DNA from: Pseudaminobacter soli (ex Li et al. 2025)
Lineage (GTDB): Bacteria > Pseudomonadota > Alphaproteobacteria > Rhizobiales > Rhizobiaceae
Direction: 5' to 3'
DNA length: 64,000 nt
Assembly (NCBI RefSeq): GCF_029892515.1
Contig: NZ_JARXVF010000002.1
Location: 434,001-498,000 of the forward strand
Position numbers and translations under genes: made by a program. The notes beneath the pieces were generated by a model that did not search any database, was not told where the DNA came from, and saw only the letters and a program-made list of their open reading frames with translations. Within the stretch, counting starts at the first letter, position 1. The number at the start of each line of letters is the position of its first letter. Below are positions 20,673 through 29,132 of this stretch, in pieces.

Positions 20673-21632
20673 ATGACAATCGCGCTGCGGCTGGCCGTGA
20701 GGGATTGGGACTATCTGACGCCGCTGGCCCTGGGCGATGTGCGCTCGTCACGTCTGGAACTGATCGTCGATCGCGTCGGCACGCTTTCGGACCTGCGCGA
20801 CGATGAGGCACATGACGCGGCCGAGATGTCGTTCAGCCGCTACACCTCCATGTGCGCCGATGGCGAGGGCGGTGTCGTCGGCATTCCCAACTTCATCATG
20901 CGCGGTTTTCGCCATCGCTGCGTCATCACGCGCTCCGACAGCCCTATCACTCGCTTCGACCAGCTTGCCGGCAAGAGGATCGGCGTGACCGGCTGGCGCG
21001 ATTCCGGCAACACCTGGACGCGCGCGGCGCTGCGCCGCGAGGGCGTCGGCGTGGAAGATGCCTACTGGTATGCCGGCCGCCTCACCGCCGCGCATCCAAT
21101 CGTCGACCGCCTTGACGGCTTCGGCCGCCCCGGCCGCATCGACGCGGTGCCGGGCGAGCGGCCGATGATGGAACTGCTGGGCGAGGGCTGGCTTGATGCG
21201 GTCTTCACGCCTTTCATGCCCGATGGCTTCTTCGGCAGGATTTCCGGCTTTCGCCAGGTGCTGGCGGATTTCCGCGGCGCAGAGCGGGACTATTTCAACG
21301 GCGTCGGTTACGTGCCGGGCATGCATCTCGTCGGCATCAAGTCGGAGATCGTCGAAGAGCATCCGTGGATTACGCAGGAGCTCAGCGACCTGATCGACGA
21401 GAGCCAGCGCATGTGGACGGCCAAGCGTCGCAAATATGCCGACACTAGCCCATGGGTGATCGACGAGCTCCTCCAGGTGGCGCGCGACCTGCCGGAAAGC
21501 TGGAACGACAGCGGCCTCGCGGCCAACACGGCGATGATCAACGCCTTTGCCGAGGAACTTCACGTCCAGGGCATACTTTCGCGCAGACTGACGGTGGAAG
21601 AGCTGTTCCCCTTCTTCGCGGCCCAAGTCTGA
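20673..21632 (+). CDS. NMT1/Pht5-like periplasmic-binding-fold protein without signal peptide
   Basis: 319 residues from ATG 20673, seven bases after AAGGA; another ATG at 20667 is too close to that site. The sequence (AVRDWDYLTPLALGDV, AEMSFSRYTSMCADG, FDQLAGKRIGVTGWRDSGNTWTRAAL) resembles the binding-protein-fold group that includes 4,5-dihydroxyphthalate decarboxylase Pht5 and NMT1-type receptors. There is no signal peptide, so it is probably cytoplasmic and could be a decarboxylase or a ligand-binding subunit. It is the first gene of a MocR-flanked operon with an amino-acid ABC transporter and an M20 hydrolase. The reaction is unknown. Confidence 0.7.
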   Translation: MTIALRLAVRDWDYLTPLALGDVRSSRLELIVDRVGTLSDLRDDEAHDAAEMSFSRYTSMCADGEGGVVGIPNFIMRGFRHRCVITRSDSPITRFDQLAGKRIGVTGWRDSGNTWTRAALRREGVGVEDAYWYAGRLTAAHPIVDRLDGFGRPGRIDAVPGERPMMELLGEGWLDAVFTPFMPDGFFGRISGFRQVLADFRGAERDYFNGVGYVPGMHLVGIKSEIVEEHPWITQELSDLIDESQRMWTAKRRKYADTSPWVIDELLQVARDLPESWNDSGLAANTAMINAFAEELHVQGILSRRLTVEELFPFFAAQV

Positions 21633-21667
21633 GCGGCATTCATATTTGGTTCTTTAGGGAGATGAAA

Positions 21668-22555
21668 ATGTACAAGAAATCCATTCTCGCCGCTGCCTTC
21701 GTCGTTCTGGCGGCCCAGACGGCATTTGCCGAGGAAGCGAAAATTCCGGAGCAGAGCGTCAACGAGGCGCTGCGTGCCCGCCTGCCGGAGGAAATCGTCA
21801 AGGCCGGCCGCATGGTTGCGGTCAACAGCGGCTCCTTCCCGCCCTATGAGATCGTGACGGGCACGGAAGTGACCGGCGCCAGCGCGGAGATGACCGACGC
21901 TCTCGGCCAGCTTCTCGGCATCAAGATCGAGCACGCAACGGTGGCCGGCTTGCCGGCCGTGCTGAGCGGTATCAATTCCGGACGCTATCAGCTTGCCTCC
22001 GGCCCGATTGGCGATTTCGCCTCGCGAGAGGAAGCCAACGACTTCGTTGACTGGGTGAAGGAATATGTCGTCTTCGCCGTCCAGAAGGGCAATCCCGAAG
22101 GTATCGTTTCGCTGGACACGGCCTGCGGCAAGCGCATTGCGGTGATGGCCGGCGGCTCTGCCGAAAAGGTGATCAAGGCGCAGGCCGAGAAGTGCGTGGC
22201 CGACGGCAAGACCGCGATCGAGGTGCAGTCCTTCACCGACCAGCCGACCTCCATCCTGGCCGTGCGCTCCAAGCGCTCGGATGCCTTCTTCTCGTCACAG
22301 GCTCCGCTCACCTATTTCGTGCAGCAGGCCAACGGGCAGCTCGAACTGACCGGCACGGGCCAGAAGAACGGCTTCGACGACCTTTTCCAGGGCGCGGTGG
22401 TGCAGAAGGGTTCGCCTCTCGGCGAGGTGCTCCGCGACGGCATCAAGGAACTGATGGACAACGGCACCTATGCCGCAGTCATGAAGAAGTGGGGCCTTGA
22501 GAACAACATGATCGATGCCCCGGGCATCAATCTCGCCGGGAAGGCCGCGAAATGA
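21668..22555 (+). CDS. Polar amino-acid-type ABC transporter substrate-binding protein (SBP family 3)
   Basis: 295 residues from ATG 21668, six bases after AGGGAG. A signal peptide (MYKKSILAAAFVVLAAQTAFA) is followed by a family-3 binding domain: VAVNSGSFPPYEIV, ASAEMTDALGQLLG, GSPLGEVLRDGIKELMDNG, KKWGLEN. It delivers a polar amino acid or opine-like ligand to the permease encoded next. Its stop overlaps the permease start (ATGA). Confidence 0.88.
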   Translation: MYKKSILAAAFVVLAAQTAFAEEAKIPEQSVNEALRARLPEEIVKAGRMVAVNSGSFPPYEIVTGTEVTGASAEMTDALGQLLGIKIEHATVAGLPAVLSGINSGRYQLASGPIGDFASREEANDFVDWVKEYVVFAVQKGNPEGIVSLDTACGKRIAVMAGGSAEKVIKAQAEKCVADGKTAIEVQSFTDQPTSILAVRSKRSDAFFSSQAPLTYFVQQANGQLELTGTGQKNGFDDLFQGAVVQKGSPLGEVLRDGIKELMDNGTYAAVMKKWGLENNMIDAPGINLAGKAAK

Positions 22556-23493
22556 ACACGCTGTCGGCTCCCGCAATGGAAAAGGGAGCCCGCATGGACG
22601 CAGACCTTTACGACGTAGCCCGGGCGCATAGACCGTTCCGCCCGGGCCGGTTGCTCCTGTGGGTGGTGGTTCTCGCCGTCGCGGCGAACTTTGCCTACAT
22701 TGTCGCCAACAATCCGAATTTCGGCTGGCCGGTCGTGGCCACCTATTTCTTCGACCCCACGGTCATCCGCGGGCTCTATGTCACACTGGGGCTGACGGTT
22801 GTTGCCATGGCCATCGGCGTTGCGCTGGGCCTTCTACTGGCCATCGCGCGCATGTCGCGCGACAGGCTTGCCAGCTCCATATCGGGGCTGTTCATCTGGT
22901 TCTTTCGCGGCACGCCGCTGCTTGTCCAGCTTATCTTCTGGTACAATCTGTCGACGCTGTTTCCGGAAATCTCGATCGGCATTCCGTTCGGCCCGACCTT
23001 CGCAAGCTGGAATACCAACGATCTGATATCGCCGGTGACGGCGGCAATCGTCGGCCTTGCGCTTAACGAGGCGGCCTACATGGCCGAGATCATCCGCGGC
23101 GGCCTGCTGTCGGTCGACAAAGGCCAATCCGAAACAGCCGAGGCTTTTGGCATGACCCGGGCACGGGCGCTGCGCCGTATCATCATCCCGCAGGCCATGC
23201 GCTCCATCGTGCCGCCCACCGGCAACCAGCTCATCAGCATGATCAAGGCAACCTCGCTGGTCAGCGTGATTGCGATGGCGGATCTGCTCTATTCGGTCCA
23301 GTCGATCTACAACCGCACCTTCGAGGTGATGCCCATGCTGCTGGTGGCAGTGCTGTGGTATCTGCTCATCACTTCCATCCTGAATGTCGGCCAGGGTGCC
23401 ATCGAGCGCCACTACAATCGCGGCGAGCGCGACGCGGCCGTGCGCAAGGACGACGCGGCGGAAAAGGCAGTGCAGCAGGAGGACGCCCGGTGA
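22552..23493 (+). CDS. Polar amino-acid-type ABC transporter permease (HisM/GlnP family)
   Basis: 313 residues with about six membrane segments: LLLWVVVLAVAANFAYIVAN first, then GLYVTLGLTVVAMAIGVALG and FIWFFRGTPLLVQLIFWY. The cytoplasmic EAA loop for ATPase contact reads ETAEAFGMTRARALRRIIIPQAMR. A single permease probably forms a homodimer. It overlaps the binding-protein gene by 4 bp and the ATPase gene by 4 bp, so it is tightly coupled. Confidence 0.9.
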   Translation: MNTLSAPAMEKGARMDADLYDVARAHRPFRPGRLLLWVVVLAVAANFAYIVANNPNFGWPVVATYFFDPTVIRGLYVTLGLTVVAMAIGVALGLLLAIARMSRDRLASSISGLFIWFFRGTPLLVQLIFWYNLSTLFPEISIGIPFGPTFASWNTNDLISPVTAAIVGLALNEAAYMAEIIRGGLLSVDKGQSETAEAFGMTRARALRRIIIPQAMRSIVPPTGNQLISMIKATSLVSVIAMADLLYSVQSIYNRTFEVMPMLLVAVLWYLLITSILNVGQGAIERHYNRGERDAAVRKDDAAEKAVQQEDAR

Positions 23494-24272
23494 CCATGTC
23501 TAGCATCGATCAGGCGCCGCTCGTGCGCGCCCGGAACGTCCACAAATCCTTCCATCACGTCGAGGTGCTGAAAGGCATCGATCTCGACGTGAAGGCGGGC
23601 GAGGTGGTCGTCGTCCTCGGGCCTTCCGGCTCGGGGAAATCCACCTTCCTGCGCTGCATCAACCGGCTCGAGACGATCGACAAGGGATCGATCTTCGTTG
23701 ATGGCGGGCAGATCGGCTACCAACTCAAGAATGACAAGCTGCAGCCGCTGTCCAATCGCGCCATTGCCGCCCAGCGCAGCAGGATCGGCATGGTGTTCCA
23801 GCAGTTCAACCTCTATCCACACATGACTGTGCTGCAGAACGTCATCGAAGCGCCGATCGGCGTGCATGGCCGTAACCGCGACGAGGCGATCGCCGAGGCG
23901 CGCGAGCTGCTGGCCAAGGTCGGTATGTCGCACAAGGTCAGTGCCTATCCGCGCCAGCTCTCGGGCGGGCAGCAGCAGCGCGTGGCAATTGCGCGCGCTC
24001 TCGCGATCCGGCCCACGCTCATGCTGTTCGACGAGCCGACGTCGGCGCTCGATCCCGAGCTGGTCGGCGAGGTGCTGACCACCATGCGCAGCCTGGCCGA
24101 CCAGGGCCTCACCATGATCGTCGTCACCCATGAGATCGGCTTCGCGCGCGAGGCTGCCGACCGCGTGGTGTTCATGGATGGCGGGCGTGTGGTCGAGGAG
24201 GGACCGCCGGAGGCCGTTCTGGAAAATCCGCAGCACCCGCGCACCCGCAGCTTCCTCAGCCGCTTCATCTGA
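23490..24272 (+). CDS. Polar amino-acid-type ABC transporter ATP-binding protein (GlnQ/HisP family)
   Basis: 260 residues if started at GTG 23490. AGGAGG lies seven bases before this GTG and the GTGA overlaps the permease stop; ATG 23496, two codons later, is the alternative but lies 13 bases from that site. It has Walker A GPSGSGKST, the Q-loop in VFQQFNLYPHMTV, signature LSGGQQQR, Walker B LMLFDEPTSALDPE and switch His in VVTHE. It powers the transporter formed with the preceding permease. Confidence 0.9.
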   Translation: MTMSSIDQAPLVRARNVHKSFHHVEVLKGIDLDVKAGEVVVVLGPSGSGKSTFLRCINRLETIDKGSIFVDGGQIGYQLKNDKLQPLSNRAIAAQRSRIGMVFQQFNLYPHMTVLQNVIEAPIGVHGRNRDEAIAEARELLAKVGMSHKVSAYPRQLSGGQQQRVAIARALAIRPTLMLFDEPTSALDPELVGEVLTTMRSLADQGLTMIVVTHEIGFAREAADRVVFMDGGRVVEEGPPEAVLENPQHPRTRSFLSRFI

Positions 24273-24324
24273 CGCAGAGAATATGAGAAGGAGGGCTCGT
24301 CCTTCCGTGACGAGTCGCTAAACA

Positions 24325-25509
24325 ATGCCACAATCGAACTTTGCCTCCCTTGCCGATTTCGAAGCCTCGAAAGCGTCGCTGAAGGAAATTCGCCACCACC
24401 TCCACGCCAATCCCGAACTCTCCTTCGAGGAAGAGAAGACGGCGGCCTTGGTTGCCGAGAGACTTGAGGCCTGGGGCTACGAGGTGACGCGCGGCGTTGG
24501 CGGGCATGGCGTCGTCGGCCGGCTGAGTGTCGGGCAGGGCAATCGCAGCATCGCCATCCGCGCGGACATGGACGCGCTGCCGATCCACGAGACGACCGGC
24601 CTGCCCTATGCAAGCAAGGCGCAGGGCAAGATGCATGCCTGCGGCCATGACGGCCACACGACCATGCTTCTCGGCGCTGCCGAATATCTGGCGCGCACGA
24701 AGAATTTCGAGGGAACCGTCAACCTCATCTTCCAGCCGGCCGAAGAGGCGGGCGTGCCCAGCGGTGCGCAAGCAATGATCGACGACGGCCTGTTCGAGCG
24801 CTTCCCCTGCGACGCGATCTTCGGCCTTCACAACCATCCCGGCGCCCCGGCGGGCAGCTTCCTCATGCGGTCAGGGCCGTTGATGGCGTCGGCCGATACT
24901 GTGGTCGTCACAGTGCGCGGCAAGGGCGGTCATGCCTCACGCCCGCATCTGACCATCGACCCAGTGATGGTTTCGGCCAGCCTCATCATGTCGCTGCAGA
25001 CGATCGTGTCGCGCAATGTCGACCCGACCGAGACAGCCGTGGTGACCGTGGGTTCGATCCATGGCGGCGAAGCGTCCAATGTGATCCCGGAGAGTGTCAT
25101 GCTGACGCTCAGCGTACGCTGCTTCTCGCCGACCGTGCGCGACCTCCTGGAGCGCCGCATCCGCGACCTCACCACCACGCTCACGGCATCCTATGGCGCG
25201 ACGGTAGAGATCGACTATCAGCGCGGCTATCCGGTGGTGGTGAATTCCGAGGAGGAAACCGCTTTCGCGACCGAGGTCGTAAACGAGCTGGTCGGCGTGG
25301 AGAATGTTTCGGTCTGCCCGCTCATCCCAGGCAGCGAGGATTTCGCCTGCTTCCTCGAGCACAAACCGGGCTGCTTCCTGCGGCTGGGCAATGGTGTCGA
25401 CTCGGCGATCCTGCACAACCCGAAATACGACTTCAATGACGACAGCCTGACCGTCGGCGCCGCCATGTGGGCGAGGCTGGCCGAGCGCTTCCTGTCGCGG
25501 CCGCGGTAA
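24325..25509 (+). CDS. M20D-family amidohydrolase (hippurate hydrolase/N-acyl-amino-acid deacylase-like)
   Basis: 394 residues. It carries the M20D metal motifs HHLHANPELSFEEEKTA, IRADMDALPI, the HACGHDGHTTMLLGAA block with Cys and His ligands, IFQPAEEAG and GLHNHPG, plus the dimerisation domain around KGGHASRPH. These enzymes release amino acids from N-acyl or amide conjugates in the cytoplasm. It ends the MocR-flanked operon 52 bp after the ATPase gene, so the imported ligand is probably an N-acylated or conjugated amino acid (inference). Confidence 0.87.
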   Translation: MPQSNFASLADFEASKASLKEIRHHLHANPELSFEEEKTAALVAERLEAWGYEVTRGVGGHGVVGRLSVGQGNRSIAIRADMDALPIHETTGLPYASKAQGKMHACGHDGHTTMLLGAAEYLARTKNFEGTVNLIFQPAEEAGVPSGAQAMIDDGLFERFPCDAIFGLHNHPGAPAGSFLMRSGPLMASADTVVVTVRGKGGHASRPHLTIDPVMVSASLIMSLQTIVSRNVDPTETAVVTVGSIHGGEASNVIPESVMLTLSVRCFSPTVRDLLERRIRDLTTTLTASYGATVEIDYQRGYPVVVNSEEETAFATEVVNELVGVENVSVCPLIPGSEDFACFLEHKPGCFLRLGNGVDSAILHNPKYDFNDDSLTVGAAMWARLAERFLSRPR

Positions 25510-25538
25510 GACCGACGGACAGGGCGACCAGCGTAACA

Positions 25539-25565
25539 TGAGGGCAGCCGATACCGGCTGCCTCA
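25539..25565. terminator. Stem-loop between convergent operons
   Basis: TGAGG-G-CAGCCG pairs with CGGCTGCCTCA around a short ATAC loop, with one bulged G. It lies between the M20 gene and the convergent HGHFH gene and overlaps the latter's stop codon. There is no clear T-run on either side, so function as a bidirectional terminator is likely but not certain. Confidence 0.5.
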
Positions 25566-26171
25566 AACGCCGAGTTCTTGGGCCGTTTGGCGAAGATCGA
25601 CGGCAAGTTCCGATGTCACCTCCAGAGCGCGATCCTCGCGGGCGGGCTTTCCATCCGAAGGGTAGTGCGCGGCCAGCACGCGGTCGCGCTCGCGGATCAG
25701 GCCTACAATCTCGTCGGCATAGAGCGCGATCACTGCGGCCAGCCAGCGGTTCACCAGATAGGATGGCCGCGCGAAGTGCGGATCGAAGCGCGGCAGCAGG
25801 GCAATGGTGCCTGCGGCGTCGAGCCACTCGTCGCCCACGACCCACTGGTTGACGGTGAACAGCCGTATCAGCCGGCCATAAGCGTCGACCCCGATCGCGA
25901 CCAGATGATGGATGGGGCCGTTCGGCCCGTCCGGCCGAACGAAGCAGTGGAAGTGGCCGTGCTCCGCCTGGCCGTCCTGCGGCGGATGGCTGTGATAGTA
26001 CCACTGCGCGCCTGTCTCGGGATCGAACACGTCTCCTGGCGGAAAATGTTCCCAAGGTGCGACGGAGTTCGCCTCGCGCAGCGTCTCCAGAAGCACGTTG
26101 CTGGCGGACTTCGCCAGCACCTGCTCGCAAAAGAGCGCCTGTCGTGCCGCCTGCGCTTTTGCATCGTCCAT
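25563..26171 (-). CDS. Uncharacterised HGHFH-motif protein (possibly the DUF6969 family)
   Basis: 202 residues. No enzyme family can be named with certainty. Visible features are HFPPGDVFDPETGAQWYYHSH, the His-rich EHGHFHCFVRP, IHHLVAIGVDAYGRLIRLFTVNQWV, and a helical C-terminal half (LAAVIALYADEIVGLIRERD). The clustered His residues suggest a metal site. It is the last gene of a sulfur-related minus-strand operon, 27 bp after the Cys-Pro repeat protein. My recollection of a DUF6969 profile with HGHFH is tentative. No signal peptide is visible. Confidence 0.75.
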   Translation of the reverse strand: MDDAKAQAARQALFCEQVLAKSASNVLLETLREANSVAPWEHFPPGDVFDPETGAQWYYHSHPPQDGQAEHGHFHCFVRPDGPNGPIHHLVAIGVDAYGRLIRLFTVNQWVVGDEWLDAAGTIALLPRFDPHFARPSYLVNRWLAAVIALYADEIVGLIRERDRVLAAHYPSDGKPAREDRALEVTSELAVDLRQTAQELGV

Positions 26172-26198
26172 CGTCGCGGATCTCCGATCCCAGCTTGC

Positions 26199-26624
26199 CT
26201 ATTGCGGCTGCGCCGCGCAAGGGGAGGCCGGGGCCGCAGCACAGGGCGATGCGGCTGCGCACGGAGACACAGGCGCGGCTGCACACGGCGCCGGCGCGGC
26301 ACTGCAAGGTGCGGCTGCCGCGCAAGGGCTCGATGGCGAGCTTGCGGCGCATGGCGCGGAAGCTGCGCATGGAGATGCGGCGGCACAAGGCGAAGCCGCT
26401 GCGCATGGGCTTGCCGCGCTGCAGGGCGAGGCCATGCCGCATGGATTGGCGGCTCCGCAAGGGTTCGCTGCCGCACTGCACGGGTTGCCGGCCGCGCTCG
26501 GAGCCGCAGGTGCGGCGACCGCCGGGGCGGCCTTGGGCGCGGCGAAGCGGTAATGATCCACCGCAATCGCCGAAGTGGCGGCGAGGAAGGCGGTGCCGAA
26601 GAGGAGGGTGTTGCGCGCGCTCAT
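26199..26624 (-). CDS. Secreted Cys-Pro repeat protein
   Basis: 141 residues from ATG 26624, which overlaps the stop of the upstream transporter gene as ATGA. A signal peptide (MSARNTLLFGTAFLAATSAIA) is followed by an Ala/Pro linker, then from residue 47 a low-complexity tract with 14 Cys, every one preceded by Pro (N/S/A-P-C, spaced about 5-9 residues). There is no recognisable domain. The DNA is repetitive, so the number of repeats may vary between strains. The position between a YeeE/YedE sulfur transporter and a His-rich protein suggests binding of copper or another soft metal, or of sulfane sulfur, in the periplasm (inference). Confidence 0.8.
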   Translation of the reverse strand: MSARNTLLFGTAFLAATSAIAVDHYRFAAPKAAPAVAAPAAPSAAGNPCSAAANPCGAANPCGMASPCSAASPCAAASPCAAASPCAASAPCAASSPSSPCAAAAPCSAAPAPCAAAPVSPCAAASPCAAAPASPCAAQPQ

Positions 26625-27880
26625 TTCTTGTTGAATCCGTCGAGGCCGAACAGGGGACGCAGCGCCACGCCGCCGAGACTTCCGACAAAGGCCGAAGCGA
26701 ACCAGAGCCAGCCATGCACGCTGCCCGAGGCGATGCCGGAAAATAGCGCACCCACATTGCAGCCGAAGGAAAGCCGCGCGCCATAGCCCATCAGCACACC
26801 GCCGATGGCCGCCGCCAGAAATGAAGCGAAAGGCACATGTACCTTCGGCGCAAATTTTCCGGCGAGCCCGGCTGCAAAGGCGGCGCCCAGGATGATACCG
26901 AAATTCATTACCGAGGTGACGTCGGCCAGTACGCTGGAGCCGAGGGCCTTGGCAGGTCCCGGCCAGTTCCAGAAATCCCAGGTCTCCACCGGAATGCCGA
27001 CGGCCTGCGCGATCTTGGCGCCCCACAGGCCAAAGCCAAACGTGACCGACCATGGATGCCCGGCCGTCACCAGCGTGGCGATGTTGAGCGCAGCAAGACC
27101 AAGGCCGGCTGTGAATAGTGGCCATGGACCTTGCAGCAGCCGCGCGAAACTGTGCTCCGAGGCGGGTTTCACCTGCTCGAGGCTGCCATGGGCGCGGCGC
27201 TCGATGAGCACTGTGAGTGCGGCGACCGCGCCGAGGCCGGCCAGCGTCACGATCACGCCGCCGGGCACGCCGAGCGCGCTGCCGAGGCTGATCTGCGGCA
27301 CGGAAGGCTGTGCGAGCCACCAGGGCAAATGCGCGGTACCGATGACCGCGCCGACAATGAAGAAGATCAGCGTGACCAGCATGCGCGAGCTGCCGCCACC
27401 CACGGTGAACAGCGTGCCGGAGCCGCAGCCGCCACCGAGCTGCATGCCGAGGCCGAACATCGCAGCACCCACCAGAACGGAAACGCCGACCGGCGCGAAT
27501 GCGCCCGACAGCGGCTGCCCGTTGATGCTGCCGCTGGCCAGCAGCGGAATGAAGACCACGGCCGCCGCCGCAATCATCAGCATCTGCGCGCGTATGGCGC
27601 GTCCGCGCTGCTCCACCACGAAACGCCGCCATCCGCCGGTGAAACCGAAGGAGGCATGATAGAGCGTCATGCCCAGCAGGCCGCCGATGAGGAACAGAAG
27701 CGCCTGGCGAGGGCTGATCGCCTCGCCGATGGCGAGCGCACCGAGCACGAAGGCAAGGACGGCCACGACGACCGGCCCCTTGTCGAGATTGATGGGCGCG
27801 GCCGGAGCGCGCAAAGCGGCGTTGATTTCAGTCATGATTTGGTCGGGCAAGGATTGAGGGATGCGGACCGCTTGATCCAT
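26621..27880 (-). CDS. YeeE/YedE (TsuA-like) thiosulfate/sulfur-compound transporter
   Basis: 419 residues with roughly ten or more membrane segments arranged as two similar halves. The only two cysteines are Cys152 in GGGCGSGTLF and Cys374 in SFGCNVGALF, the paired conserved motifs of the TsuA/YeeE family, where they relay thiosulfate through the membrane. The third family cysteine, near the channel mouth, is not present (LYHASFGF). The start at ATG 27880 has only a weak ribosome-binding site; ATG 27835 (MTEINAAL) is possible. It lies 62 bp after the periplasmic rhodanese gene and overlaps the Cys-Pro repeat gene. Confidence 0.87.
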   Translation of the reverse strand: MDQAVRIPQSLPDQIMTEINAALRAPAAPINLDKGPVVVAVLAFVLGALAIGEAISPRQALLFLIGGLLGMTLYHASFGFTGGWRRFVVEQRGRAIRAQMLMIAAAAVVFIPLLASGSINGQPLSGAFAPVGVSVLVGAAMFGLGMQLGGGCGSGTLFTVGGGSSRMLVTLIFFIVGAVIGTAHLPWWLAQPSVPQISLGSALGVPGGVIVTLAGLGAVAALTVLIERRAHGSLEQVKPASEHSFARLLQGPWPLFTAGLGLAALNIATLVTAGHPWSVTFGFGLWGAKIAQAVGIPVETWDFWNWPGPAKALGSSVLADVTSVMNFGIILGAAFAAGLAGKFAPKVHVPFASFLAAAIGGVLMGYGARLSFGCNVGALFSGIASGSVHGWLWFASAFVGSLGGVALRPLFGLDGFNKK

Positions 27881-27942
27881 TCAGCAAGATGCCCAGGATC
27901 GCTCCCGGACATCTCGGTCATCTCAGATTGACGCGGCCAGGC

Positions 27943-28863
27943 TCACGAGCCGGGCTGCACGGGACGTTCGGGATTGGCCGCCCATTCGGCCATCGAGCCG
28001 TCATACATCTTGGTGTTCTTGTTGCCTTCGATCTCGCTCAGGCCGAACCACACGACCGAGGCCCAGTGGCCGGTGTTGCAGAAGGCGATGTTCTTCTCGT
28101 CATTGCCGAGACCAACCGCCTTGGAAAGGTTAGCGACTTCATCCTTGGAGGCGAAGGAAGCCTTGCCGGCATCGTAGAGCTTGCCGTTTTCGAGGTTCAC
28201 CGCGCCCGGAATGGTGCCGGCGACACGCACCACCGGGCTCTTGGCTTCACCCTTGAATTGCGCGGCGGGGCGACCGTCGACCAGCTTGGTGCCGTCGGTA
28301 CGCGCCTGCTCGACATCGGCGGTGGTGGCGAGCAATTCCTTGCGTAGCTCGCCGGTAAAGCTGGCGGCCACAGGCTGCGCGGCCTCGGTCGAGAGTTCGC
28401 CGCCGGCAGCTTCCCAGGCACGCTCGCCGCCGTCGAGGATGGACACGGCATCGTGGCCGAGCACCTTGAAGGTCCAGTAGACGCGAGTGGCGCCGCCGAA
28501 CTCCGAGGAATCGGTGCCGTTCGGCACGATCACCACATGGCTGTCATTGCTGACGCCAAGCGCGCCGATGGTCTTGGCAATCTGGTCGACCGGCGGCAGC
28601 ATGCCCGGCACGCCGTTTACTTCCGCGCGCCAGCCAGCGGTGGAGTAGGGGGCGTTGACGGCGCCGGGCACATGGCCCTTCTCATAAGGGTTGCCCTGCT
28701 TGTCGGCGTCGCGCACGTCAACAACCACAAGGCTCTTGTCACCGAGATGCGCCTTCAACCAGGCGGCGTCGACAAGCGGCTGGTCGGTCAGGCGCTCGGC
28801 CTGGGCTCCGGCGGCAAATGTCAGGACAGCTCCAAGGGCTGCGGCGAAAAGGGAAAGGCGCAT
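27943..28863 (-). CDS. Periplasmic thiosulfate/3-mercaptopyruvate sulfurtransferase (rhodanese)
   Basis: 306 residues from ATG 28863 (GGAG seven bases upstream). A signal peptide (MRLSLFAAALGAVLTFAAGA, cut after AQA) is followed by two rhodanese domains. The first (VVVDVRDADKQGNPYEKGHVPGA) lacks a catalytic Cys. The second has the active-site loop C262-N-T-G-H-W-A. It transfers sulfane sulfur in the periplasm. It starts the sulfur operon rhodanese, YeeE/YedE transporter, Cys-Pro repeat protein, HGHFH protein. A role in preparing or sensing sulfur species for import is inference. Confidence 0.88.
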   Translation of the reverse strand: MRLSLFAAALGAVLTFAAGAQAERLTDQPLVDAAWLKAHLGDKSLVVVDVRDADKQGNPYEKGHVPGAVNAPYSTAGWRAEVNGVPGMLPPVDQIAKTIGALGVSNDSHVVIVPNGTDSSEFGGATRVYWTFKVLGHDAVSILDGGERAWEAAGGELSTEAAQPVAASFTGELRKELLATTADVEQARTDGTKLVDGRPAAQFKGEAKSPVVRVAGTIPGAVNLENGKLYDAGKASFASKDEVANLSKAVGLGNDEKNIAFCNTGHWASVVWFGLSEIEGNKNTKMYDGSMAEWAANPERPVQPGS

Positions 28864-29075
28864 CGACTGCTCCTGATGTTTTGGCAAAAGAACTCGACCG
28901 CACTTATAGGCACGTCAGGAGCGCCAAGCATGGCAAGCATCCCCCAATTTGCGCGACGCATTGGAAGAAACTGCCAGTCATGGCCCGAACCATGGAAAGA
29001 ATTTTCCTTTCACATGTGAGAAGGTGAGCGGAGGAGCATAAATCATCCGAATCCACCCAAGTTGCACATGCGAAA

Positions 29076-29103
29076 AGGCCGTCCGCCTTGCAGCGAACGG
29101 CCT
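29076..29103 (-). terminator. Rho-independent-like terminator of the polyamine-type ABC operon
   Basis: Read on the minus strand, AGGCCGT pairs with ACGGCCT across a 14-base loop and is followed directly by TTT. It lies 30 bp after the last permease gene. The 269-bp region between this operon and the rhodanese gene holds this element and the rhodanese promoter, nothing else visible. Confidence 0.6.
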
Positions 29104-29132
29104 CTGCCGATTTTTCCAGGCTTCGAGGCGTC

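Noticed and set aside
26199..26500. Regularly spaced repeats that could suggest a CRISPR array
   Set aside because: They are short degenerate codon repeats for Ala/Ser-Pro-Cys in one reading frame, with no constant repeat-spacer pattern.
24937..26784. 615-codon minus-strand open frame across three genes
   Set aside because: It is antisense or out of frame to the M20 gene and to the HGHFH and repeat protein genes, with composition typical of a shadow frame.
26624..27632. N-terminal part of a 477-codon frame that runs into the Cys-Pro repeat protein
   Set aside because: Upstream of 26624 this frame is Arg-rich and overlaps the YeeE/YedE gene out of frame. The real start is the ATG at 26624, followed at once by a signal peptide.
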